Notes under the pieces: model-generated | Databases searched by the model: none | What the model was told of the DNA's origin: nothing | Seen by the model: only the letters and a program-made list of their open reading frames with translations | Part shown: piece by piece, positions 1 through 5,938 of the stretch | Layout of the letters: each line of letters opens with the position of its first letter | How positions within the stretch are numbered: the stretch's first letter is position 1 | Made by a program: the position numbers and the translations under genes | Assembly: GCA_937951935.1 (NCBI GenBank) | Contig: CALGAM010000107.1 | Location: 1-6,259, forward strand | DNA length: 6,259 bases | Direction of reading: 5' to 3' | Source: an uncultured Micromonospora sp. | GTDB lineage: Bacteria > Actinomycetota > Actinomycetes > Mycobacteriales > Micromonosporaceae

Positions 1-551
1 GCGGTGTCGGGGGTCTCGCCCTCGTAGCCGTCCATCGCGGCGATGCCGACCAGCGCGTTGAAGTTCGGGCCGTATCCGAGGTAGCTGCTCATCGGCCCGG
101 ACATGCCCATCGGCGGCATCCGCGCCACGATCAGCCGGGGGTTCAACTCCAGCAGCCGCTCGTGACCCAGGCCGAGCTTCTCCAGGGTCCCGTTGCTGTT
201 GTTCTCCACCAGCACGTCGCTGATCGCCAGCAGGTCGAGCGCCGCCTGATGCCCCTCCGGAGTCTCCAGGTTGCAGCAGGCGGACAGCTTGTTACGGGCG
301 TGCCAGGCGAACAGCGCGGTCCGGTCGTACGGCCGCGGCTCGGGATCGCGGTCGGGGTAGGTGCCCCCGTGGTAGCCGACGGCCCTCATCGACTCGCGTG
401 TCACCGTCGCCGAGACCTGCCGGCTGGTCCGGTTGTTGGCCTCCAGGCGGATCACCTCGGCGCCGAGGTCGCCCAGCAGCGCGGTCGCCCCGGGACCCGA
501 CCACACCACGGTCAGGTCCACGACCCGGATGCCCTCCAGTGGTCGGCTCAT
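1..551 (-). CDS. CaiB/BaiF (family III) CoA-transferase-like protein, divergent; 3' end outside window
   Basis: My translation from the ATG at 551-549 stays open to the left edge, giving 183 residues of a family that is usually about 400 long. Seen: the family N-terminus (LEGIRVVDLT, then a GDLGAEVIRLE strand at about 27-37), a DVLVEN segment (112-117), LEKLGLG (123-129) and NPRLIVAR (137-144). These place it in family III CoA transferases, which move CoA between carboxylic acids in the cytoplasm. Oddities: the usual ENFRPG reads ENNSNG (116-121); the region between the first strand and the LNxxKRS-like segment carries about 25-30 extra residues; and a gap-free alignment of the PRLI...GP...G region puts Gly161 where the family has its catalytic Asp (GYG instead of GFD). 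The start is supported by an ATGA overlap with the upstream CaiB gene and a strong ribosome binding site. It may be the partner subunit of that neighbour. The family is near certain; the activity is unknown. Confidence 0.92.
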   Translation of the reverse strand, partial: MSRPLEGIRVVDLTVVWSGPGATALLGDLGAEVIRLEANNRTSRQVSATVTRESMRAVGYHGGTYPDRDPEPRPYDRTALFAWHARNKLSACCNLETPEGHQAALDLLAISDVLVENNSNGTLEKLGLGHERLLELNPRLIVARMPPMGMSGPMSSYLGYGPNFNALVGIAAMDGYEGETPDT

Positions 552-1837
552 CGGGTGCTCCCCTCGTCGGCGGCGGTCGGCTGCGGCGCGTCTCCCGCCG
601 TCGGCGCCGCGGCCAGTTCGGCCCGGATCTCGGCGCCGTGCTCGTCCAGCAGCGGCGCCGTCCGGCGCAGCCGGAACCCGCCGGCCATCCGCCACGGTGG
701 GCCGACGTACTCCAGCGACCCGGCCTGCGGGTGTGTGCCCCGCACGAACAGGTTCCGGCCGCGGTAGTGCGGATGCTCCAACAGCTCCGAGACGTCCAGC
801 AGCGCCGTCAGCGGGATCCGGGCCGCCTCGCCGCGCTCCATGATCTCGATCTTGGACCGCGCCGCGAACCAGTCGCTGACGTACCGGGTGAAGTGCTCCC
901 AGTCCGCGCCGAGGCTCTGCCGGTCCAGATACCTGGCCAGGAACTCGTCGTCACCGGCCCCGACGAGGTTGACCAGCCGGTTCCAGAACTCGCGGGTGGT
1001 CACGTAGACCATCACGTACCCGTCCCTGGCCCGGAACGGACCGGTGAAGAGGTTGCCGCTGCGGTGCACGCTGCGCACCCCACGCGGCGGGATCCACCCG
1101 GAGAAGGCCGTCGACATCAGGTACGACGCCCGCCGGTCCGCGCCGGAGAGCAGCACCTCCTGCCCGGAGACGTCGACGACCGAGCCCCTGCCGGTCCGTC
1201 GGGCGTGGAACAGCCCCGCCAGCGTGGCGTAGCCCGCGGCACGCCCGATGGTGTAGTGCTCCAACAGTCCGGGCTTGCGCAGCGGGGCCCGCCCCGCCGC
1301 GCCGGTGGCGTGCATCGGCCCGCCCATCGCCTGCAGCACGATCCCGGTCGCCTCCCGGTCCCGGTACGGGCCGGTCTGCCCGAAGGCGCTGATCCGGGTC
1401 AGCACCAGACGCGGGTTGCGGGCCAGCAGCACCTCGGGGCCGAGCCCCAACCGCTCCAGGTGCCCCGGCCGGAAGGACTCGACCACCGCGTCCGCCGTGC
1501 CGACCAGGTCGAGCAGCAACGCCACACCGGCCGGGTCGTGCAGGTCGATGGCGATGGACCGCTTGTTGGTGTTCAGGTGCAGGAACAGGGCGCTGCGCTC
1601 GGGGTGGGGCACGTCGTTCGGGAACGGGCCCCAGCGGCGGGTGAGGCTGCCCTCGCCCGGCTTCTCCACCTTGATCACGTCGGCGCCGAAGTCGCCGAAC
1701 AACTTCGTCGCGTACTCGCCGGCGACCCACCGGGACAGGTCGATCACGCGTACGCCGTCGAACACCTGCGGTCGCTCTTCGCCGGCGCCGTCGGGACGCC
1801 CCGGCACGCCCGCGGCCGACGTCTCGGGCCGGCTCAT
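548..1837 (-). CDS. CaiB/BaiF (family III) CoA-transferase-like protein lacking the catalytic Asp
   Basis: The protein has 429 residues, a normal length for family III CoA transferases, plus about 23 Gly/Pro/Ala-rich residues before the domain. Domain marks: FDGVRVIDLSRWVAGEYATK (26-45), GDFGADVIKVEKPGEGSLTRR (48-68), LNTNKRSIAIDL (88-99), ESFRPGHLERLGLG (120-133), NPRLVLTRISAFGQTGPY (141-158) and QAMGG (169-173). It probably handles an acyl-CoA or free acid in the same pathway as the adjacent dehydrogenases. Where family members have the Asp that forms the aspartyl-CoA thioester intermediate, this protein has Gly165 (codon GGG at 1345-1343), although the CoA-side motifs are intact. The start at 1837 overlaps the upstream stop as ATGA. 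No good Shine-Dalgarno precedes it, so translation probably depends on coupling. The same frame is open further upstream to 2539, but that part runs through the dehydrogenase gene and is not coding. Alternatives are a non-transferase lyase or racemase, or one half of a heteromer. Confidence 0.93.
   Translation of the reverse strand: MSRPETSAAGVPGRPDGAGEERPQVFDGVRVIDLSRWVAGEYATKLFGDFGADVIKVEKPGEGSLTRRWGPFPNDVPHPERSALFLHLNTNKRSIAIDLHDPAGVALLLDLVGTADAVVESFRPGHLERLGLGPEVLLARNPRLVLTRISAFGQTGPYRDREATGIVLQAMGGPMHATGAAGRAPLRKPGLLEHYTIGRAAGYATLAGLFHARRTGRGSVVDVSGQEVLLSGADRRASYLMSTAFSGWIPPRGVRSVHRSGNLFTGPFRARDGYVMVYVTTREFWNRLVNLVGAGDDEFLARYLDRQSLGADWEHFTRYVSDWFAARSKIEIMERGEAARIPLTALLDVSELLEHPHYRGRNLFVRGTHPQAGSLEYVGPPWRMAGGFRLRRTAPLLDEHGAEIRAELAAAPTAGDAPQPTAADEGSTR
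558..565 (-). promoter_or_regulatory. Ribosome binding site of the second CaiB/BaiF gene
   Basis: GAGGGGAG lies 6 nt before the ATG at 551, within the final codons of the preceding CaiB/BaiF gene. It supports the ATGA-overlap start. By contrast, the first CaiB/BaiF gene (ATG at 1837) has no comparable site. Confidence 0.65.
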
Positions 1838-2976
1838 CCGACCAGTCCGATCTCGCGTTCCAGCCACCGCGCGGCGACGTCGGCGGTACCGCCCTGCAGC
1901 TCGGTCACCTTGGCCCGCTCGGACCACAGGTGCAGATCCGTCTCGCGCACGTAGCCCATGCCGCCCTGGAGCTGGTGGCAGGTCAGCGTCGCCCACTTGT
2001 ACGCCTCGCTGCAGTGCATCTTGGCGACCGCCACCCGCCGGGTGGCCCGCTCGCCCCGCCCCAGCCACCACAGCGCCGAGTACGCCGCCAGCCGGGCCCC
2101 GTCCAGCGCGATCCGCATGTTGGCGACGTGGTGCTGCACCGCCTGGAAGCTGCCGATCGGCCGGTCGAACTGGTGCCGGGTCCTGACGTACTCGACCGTC
2201 CGGTCCAGCACGGCGGCGGTGCCGCCGACCATCTCGGCGCACTGCAACGCCACCGCGGCCTCCGCCACCCAGCCCAGGTCGGCCGGGTCCAGGCCCCGCC
2301 CGTCGGGGCCGGCCAGCACCGCGTCGTCGTCGACGCGGCAGTCCACGAGCCGGACCCGGCTCTGCTTGTCCCCGGCGATCGTCCGCAGCCGCTCGGCCGA
2401 CCAGCCCGGTCCACCGGGCCGGACGACGAAGCCGAGCACCCGTCCCGGCCCCGTCGGGGTCTCCTCCGTCGCGGTGACCAGGACGACGTCGGCGCGCTCG
2501 GCGTTGGCGACGAAGTCGAGCGTGCCGCCGATCCGCCATCCGTCGCCGTCGCGCGTCGCGCGCAGCCGGGGCCGCAGGTCCCCCGCGTCCGAGGGGTTCC
2601 AGGCGGCCACGGACGCGACCAGCTCACCGGCGCACAGCGCCGGCAGGTACGCGTCCCGGTGCCGCGGCGTGCCCAGGCGGTCGACGGCCAGCCCGTACAG
2701 CAGCGTGGTGTAGACGACGGTCGGGCACAGCGCCGCGCCGGCCTCGGTGAAGAACAGGCCCAGCTCGAACAGCCCGGCCCCCTGGCCGCCGTACTCCTGC
2801 CCGAACGGCAGGCCGAGCGCGCCGGCCGCGGCGAGCGCGGTCCACAGCTGCGGGGGGAACCCGTCGGACTCCGGCCGCTTGAGGTCTCGGACCAGCGAGG
2901 TCGGACACTGGCGTGCGAACAGCTCGGCGAAGACCGCCCGCAGCTCGCGCTGCTCGGCGGTGAGCACCAGTCTCAT
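1834..2976 (-). CDS. Acyl-CoA dehydrogenase, non-catalytic FAD-binding (beta) subunit
   Basis: This is a 380-residue acyl-CoA dehydrogenase fold. The N-terminal helical part includes EQRELRAVFAELF (8-20) and FGQEYGGQGAG (58-68). The C-terminal part carries the FAD-contact motifs that normally reach across a dimer: RHQFDRPIGSFQAVQ (267-281) and QLQGGMG (335-341). The substrate/flavin loop is degenerate (WNPSDAGDL, 126-134). Neither known catalytic Glu position is filled: the YEGT-type site reads GGT with Gly362, and the IVD-type site aligns with Ala241. It is therefore probably not active alone but completes the flavin site of the dehydrogenase encoded just upstream, 25 nt away, as in the paired FadE enzymes of mycobacterial steroid degradation. 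A ribosome site, AAGGGA at 2990-2985, lies 8 nt before the ATG. Its stop overlaps the start of the next gene. The family assignment is firm; the subunit role is inferred from motif complementarity. Confidence 0.92.
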   Translation of the reverse strand: MRLVLTAEQRELRAVFAELFARQCPTSLVRDLKRPESDGFPPQLWTALAAAGALGLPFGQEYGGQGAGLFELGLFFTEAGAALCPTVVYTTLLYGLAVDRLGTPRHRDAYLPALCAGELVASVAAWNPSDAGDLRPRLRATRDGDGWRIGGTLDFVANAERADVVLVTATEETPTGPGRVLGFVVRPGGPGWSAERLRTIAGDKQSRVRLVDCRVDDDAVLAGPDGRGLDPADLGWVAEAAVALQCAEMVGGTAAVLDRTVEYVRTRHQFDRPIGSFQAVQHHVANMRIALDGARLAAYSALWWLGRGERATRRVAVAKMHCSEAYKWATLTCHQLQGGMGYVRETDLHLWSERAKVTELQGGTADVAARWLEREIGLVG

Positions 2977-3001
2977 CGATCCCGTCCCTTACCTGTCTGC
3001 C

Positions 3002-4180
3002 TCAGCGTCCACCGCGTGGCAGGCCGTGCCCGCGTTGGGCGATGACGTCGCGGAGCACCTCGTTGGTGCCGGCGCCGAACCGCAGCAGCGGCGCGGCACG
3101 GTAGAGCTGTTCGAAGCGGCCGTGCGCGACCGCCCCCGGGCTGTCCCGCGACAGCGCTCCCGCCAACCCCGCCATCCGGGTGCCGAGGTCGGCGATCCGC
3201 TGCCGCAGCTCGCTGGAGAACACCTTCTCGACGCTCACCTGCACCGTCGGGATGGTGCCGCTGTCCAGCAGGGACGCGGCCTCCAGGCCCATCAGCGCCG
3301 CGACCTCGACGTCGGCGTCGAGCTGGGCGAGCTGCCGCCGCAGCACCGGATCGTCGGCCGGCCGGGTGCCGTCGGCGAGCGGCCGGTCGGCCAGCGCGAT
3401 CAGGTCGTCCACGGCGCGGCGCAGGTCGCCCACGTTCGTCAGCGCGCCGCGTTCCAGGTCCAGCGCGCCGGTGATGTACTGCCAGCCCTTGTTGACCTCG
3501 CCGATCAGGTTGGTCACCGGCACCCGTACGTCGGTGAAGAACACCTCGTTGGTCCGGTAGCCGGACCAGGTGATGATGGGGCGGATCTCGATGCCGGGCG
3601 TGTCGATCGGCACCATGATCACCGATATCCCCCGGTGTTTGGGTGCCTGCTGGTCGGTTCGGACGCACAGCCACTCGTGCGTGGCCCGCTGGGCGGCGCT
3701 GTTCCAGATCTTGGAGCCGTTGATGACCCAGGTGTCGCCGTCGAGGTCGGCCCGGGTCCTCAGGCTGGCCAGGTCGGTGCCGGCGTCCGGCTCGGAGTAG
3801 CCGACCGCGACCCTGAGCTCGCCACGGGCGATCGGCGGCAGGAACTCCGCCTTGTTCTGGGGCGTGCCGTACCGGATGATCATCGGCGCCACCGACGTCA
3901 CGGTCAGGTCCAGCGGCGGGGCCCCGGCGTACTCGAACTCGGTGGCCAGGATGTGCTGGTGCACGGCGCTCAACCCCAGACCGCCGTACTCGACCGGCCA
4001 GTTCAGCCCGAACCAGCCCCGCTGACCGACCTTGCGGCGGAACGCCTCGACCTCACCGTCGGGTTTGTCGAGATGGTGCACGGCCATCTCCCGCCGGAGC
4101 TCCTCGGTGACGTTCTCCGCCAGGAACGCCCGCACCTCGTCACGCCACGCCGCCTGTTCTGCGTCGAGTTGGAAGTCCAT
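3002..4180 (-). CDS. Acyl-CoA dehydrogenase, catalytic (alpha) subunit
   Basis: This 392-residue flavoprotein would introduce a trans alpha,beta double bond into an acyl-CoA. Domains: an N-terminal helical bundle (1-120, with NWPVEYGGLGLS at 60-71), a middle beta domain with the substrate/FAD loop YSEPDAGTDLASL (128-140) and KIWNSAAQ (157-164), and a C-terminal helical domain ending RFGAGTNEVLRDVIAQRGHG (367-386). The YEGT-type Glu is replaced by Ala370. A Glu in LDLERG (Glu243) sits where isovaleryl-CoA and long-chain acyl-CoA dehydrogenases place their catalytic base. The cross-dimer FAD motifs (RxQFGxxIxxFQ and QxxGGxG) are missing from the C-terminal domain, while the next gene's product has them. 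That pattern suits an alpha2beta2 enzyme for a bulky CoA ester. The ATG is preceded by GAGGA (4190-4186) at 5-nt spacing. The 62-nt gap before it is the largest in the operon. The family is firm; the substrate is unknown. Confidence 0.95.
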   Translation of the reverse strand: MDFQLDAEQAAWRDEVRAFLAENVTEELRREMAVHHLDKPDGEVEAFRRKVGQRGWFGLNWPVEYGGLGLSAVHQHILATEFEYAGAPPLDLTVTSVAPMIIRYGTPQNKAEFLPPIARGELRVAVGYSEPDAGTDLASLRTRADLDGDTWVINGSKIWNSAAQRATHEWLCVRTDQQAPKHRGISVIMVPIDTPGIEIRPIITWSGYRTNEVFFTDVRVPVTNLIGEVNKGWQYITGALDLERGALTNVGDLRRAVDDLIALADRPLADGTRPADDPVLRRQLAQLDADVEVAALMGLEAASLLDSGTIPTVQVSVEKVFSSELRQRIADLGTRMAGLAGALSRDSPGAVAHGRFEQLYRAAPLLRFGAGTNEVLRDVIAQRGHGLPRGGR

Positions 4181-4198
4181 CGCTGTCCTCGATCGTCA

Positions 4199-4218
4199 GG
4201 CCGGGTCCTCGTCCGGCC
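4199..4218 (-). other. GC-rich inverted repeat in the SDR/dehydrogenase gap
   Basis: The arms GGCCGG and CCGGCC are perfectly complementary (6 bp) around an 8-nt loop, in the only intergenic gap longer than 25 nt. No T-run follows on the minus strand, so it is not a standard intrinsic terminator. It might stabilise mRNA ends or tune expression between the two halves of the operon. In DNA this GC-rich a 6-bp stem can arise by chance. Confidence 0.3.
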
Positions 4219-4242
4219 GGTCGTCACCTGTGCCCGTGCCCG

Positions 4243-4992
4243 CTACGCGAAGGCGCCCCCGTCGACCCGCAGCACCGAGCCGGAGACGAAGGACGCGTCG
4301 TCGGAGGCGAGGAAGGCGATGGCGGAGGCGATCTCCGCCGGGTCCGCCTTGCGGCCCTGCAGGCCCGTGGACCGCTTGCGCAGGCTCTCGTCGTATGCCA
4401 CCACGCCCGACCGGAACTCCGCCGTGAGCGCCGTGTCCACCCCGCCCGGGCAGACCACGTTCACCCGGACGCCCGCGGGTCCGTACTCGATGGCCAGTGA
4501 CCGCATCATCGTCACCAGCCCGCCCTTGGTGGCCGCGTACACCGCGCTGTACGGCCAGCCCTGCAGGCCGGCGATCGACGAGACCGCGACGACACAGCCG
4601 CGGGTGCTCACCAGGTGGGGCAGCGCGGCCTGGGCGAGCAGGAACGGCGCCCGGAGGTTCACGTTCAGCACGCGATCCCACTCGGCGAGGGTGACGTCGG
4701 CGGTGGCGCCGAACTGCCCGATGCCGGCGACCAGGGCGAGCACGTCGAGCCGACCCCACCGCCGGAGGCAGTCCGTCACCACCGTGTCGGCCGCCTCGGC
4801 CTCGGCGAGGTCGACCGCGAGCGTGGCGAGACGGTCGCCGCTCGGGCCGAGCTCGTCGCGCAGCGTCGCCAGGCCGGCGGCGTTGCGGTCCACACCCAAC
4901 ACCAGGTCGCCCCGGTCGACGAGGCGGGCCACGGTGGCCCGACCGATCCCGGACGCGGCGCCGGTGACCACGGCGACCCGTGCCTCAGCCAT
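4243..4992 (-). CDS. Short-chain dehydrogenase/reductase (classical SDR)
   Basis: This 249-residue cytoplasmic oxidoreductase has a classical Rossmann fold. The glycine-rich cofactor motif TGAASGIG is at 10-17. Asp35 at the end of the second strand (GVDR) favours NAD(H) over NADP(H). The active-site tetrad is Asn112 (NVNL), Ser139 (VSSIAG), Tyr152 and Lys156 (YAATK). The tail GSVLRVDGGAFA is typical of the family. The usual NNAG after the fourth strand reads LVAG (87-90), so its asparagines are gone. In this operon it most plausibly oxidises a secondary alcohol to the ketone used by the monooxygenase, or processes the alcohol released by the hydrolase; 3-hydroxyacyl-CoA oxidation is another option. 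The ATG lies inside the end of the hydrolase gene with an 8-nt overlap, and GGGAGG (5004-4999) is 6 nt upstream, so the start is well supported and translation is likely coupled. The family is firm; the substrate is not readable. Confidence 0.95.
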   Translation of the reverse strand: MAEARVAVVTGAASGIGRATVARLVDRGDLVLGVDRNAAGLATLRDELGPSGDRLATLAVDLAEAEAADTVVTDCLRRWGRLDVLALVAGIGQFGATADVTLAEWDRVLNVNLRAPFLLAQAALPHLVSTRGCVVAVSSIAGLQGWPYSAVYAATKGGLVTMMRSLAIEYGPAGVRVNVVCPGGVDTALTAEFRSGVVAYDESLRKRSTGLQGRKADPAEIASAIAFLASDDASFVSGSVLRVDGGAFA

Positions 4993-5920
4993 GCAGCGCC
5001 TCCCGGACCGTCGCGTACGCGTGCCGGGCCGCCGTGCGGGCCGTGTCGAGCAGGTGGTCCAGCGTGAAGAACCCGTGCGCCACCCCGGGCCAACAGGCGT
5101 ACGTCACGGGCACCCCGGCCGCACGCAGCCGTTCGGCGTACGCCTCGTTCTCGCTGCGCAGCGGGCAGTGCTCGGCGGCCACCAGGTAGGTCGGCGGCAG
5201 CCCGCTCAGGTCGGTGGCGCGCAGCGGCGAGGCGTCCGGGTCAGTGCCGTCCCGGCCGCCGAGGTACTGGTCCCAGTACCAGCGCAGGTGGTCGATGGTC
5301 ACCGCGTAGCCGTGGCCGTTGCTGCGGTAGGACTCGGTGTCGAAGGCGTGGTCCAGCATCGGGTAGATCAGCAACTGGTAGGCCAGCGCCGGTCCGGCGC
5401 CCCGGGCGCAGCGCTGGGCGACCACCGCGGCCAGGTTGCCCCCGGCGCTGTCCCCCGCCACCGCGATCCGGGCCGGGTCGACACCGAGCGTCGCGGCGTT
5501 GTCGGCCACCCAGCGGGTCGCCGCCTCGGCGTCGTCGGCCGCGGCGGGGAACCGGTGTTCCGGCGCCATCCGGTAGTCCACCGACACCACCACCGCCCCG
5601 GTCTGCAGTGCCATCTGCCGGCAGGGCGCGTCGTGGGTGTCCAGGCTGCAGATGACGAACCCGCCGCCGTGGAAGAACACGATCGCCGGTGACGGCCCGT
5701 CGGCCGGGCGCGGCCGGTAGACCCGCAGCCGGATGTCGCCGCCGGGGCCGGGGGCGACCAGTTCCTCGACCGCATGCACCTCCGCCTTCGGGGCCGGGGG
5801 CGGGGGGTTCGCCGCCAGGATGCGGCGCGCCTCGGCGGCGTCGAGCACCTCGGTGCCGAGCCGGGGAAAACGCTTCTCGATCGCGGCGACCACCGCCGCG
5901 GACTGTGGATCCAGTGCCAT
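4985..5920 (-). CDS. Alpha/beta hydrolase, HSL (bacterial family IV) esterase-like, altered catalytic acid
   Basis: The protein has 311 residues, the usual length for hormone-sensitive-lipase-type esterases, and no signal peptide, so it is cytoplasmic. Visible marks: an N-terminal cap helix region (1-60), the oxyanion motif HGGG (84-87), DYRMAPEHRFPAA (115-127), the nucleophile elbow GDSAGG with Ser158, and the histidine region VAHGFF with His282. Such enzymes hydrolyse small acyl esters or lactones. Next to a Baeyer-Villiger monooxygenase it would cleave that enzyme's ester product. The motif that normally carries the catalytic Asp (DPLRDE) reads CPLRSE (252-257), with Cys252 (TGC at 5167-5165) in the Asp position. 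Glu250, Glu257 or another nearby acid might substitute, or activity may be low. The ATG at 5920 follows AAGGAG by 4 nt and sits 18 nt after the monooxygenase stop; its own end overlaps the SDR start by 8 nt. The family is firm; the loss of Asp comes from motif alignment only. Confidence 0.93.
   Translation of the reverse strand: MALDPQSAAVVAAIEKRFPRLGTEVLDAAEARRILAANPPPPAPKAEVHAVEELVAPGPGGDIRLRVYRPRPADGPSPAIVFFHGGGFVICSLDTHDAPCRQMALQTGAVVVSVDYRMAPEHRFPAAADDAEAATRWVADNAATLGVDPARIAVAGDSAGGNLAAVVAQRCARGAGPALAYQLLIYPMLDHAFDTESYRSNGHGYAVTIDHLRWYWDQYLGGRDGTDPDASPLRATDLSGLPPTYLVAAEHCPLRSENEAYAERLRAAGVPVTYACWPGVAHGFFTLDHLLDTARTAARHAYATVREALHG
4999..5004 (-). promoter_or_regulatory. Ribosome binding site of the SDR, inside the hydrolase gene
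   Basis: GGGAGG lies 6 nt before the ATG at 4992, within the last codons of the hydrolase. It supports the start that creates the 8-nt gene overlap. Confidence 0.65.
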
Positions 5921-5924
5921 GTGA

Positions 5925-5930
5925 CTCCTT
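5925..5930 (-). promoter_or_regulatory. Ribosome binding site of the hydrolase
   Basis: AAGGAG (within GGGAAGGAG) lies 4 nt before the ATG at 5920, inside the 18-nt gap after the monooxygenase stop. It is the strongest Shine-Dalgarno match in the window and fixes the hydrolase start. Confidence 0.75.
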
Positions 5931-5938
5931 CCCGCCGC

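Noticed and set aside
162..767. 201-codon plus-strand frame near the left edge
   Set aside because: Opposite the two CaiB/BaiF genes, with no motif, and explained by GC bias.
398..1954. 518-codon open frame on the plus strand
   Set aside because: Antisense shadow of the first CaiB/BaiF gene and its flanks, with low-complexity Arg/Pro/Gln/Gly composition and no recognisable fold.
1838..2539. N-terminal extension making the first CaiB/BaiF protein 663 residues, a possible fusion
   Set aside because: The extra 234 codons read through the acyl-CoA dehydrogenase gene in the wrong frame and give Arg/Gly-rich nonsense. The ATGA start at 1837 sits at the domain boundary.
4181..4242. Internal promoter upstream of the catalytic acyl-CoA dehydrogenase
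   Set aside because: No convincing -35/-10 pair is visible in this GC-rich gap, and the co-directional layout does not require one.
2747..5692. 981-codon open frame on the plus strand
   Set aside because: It lies antisense to four well-supported genes, its translation is an Arg/Pro/Val/Gly-rich string with no domain motif, and long antisense frames are expected where third positions are nearly all G/C.
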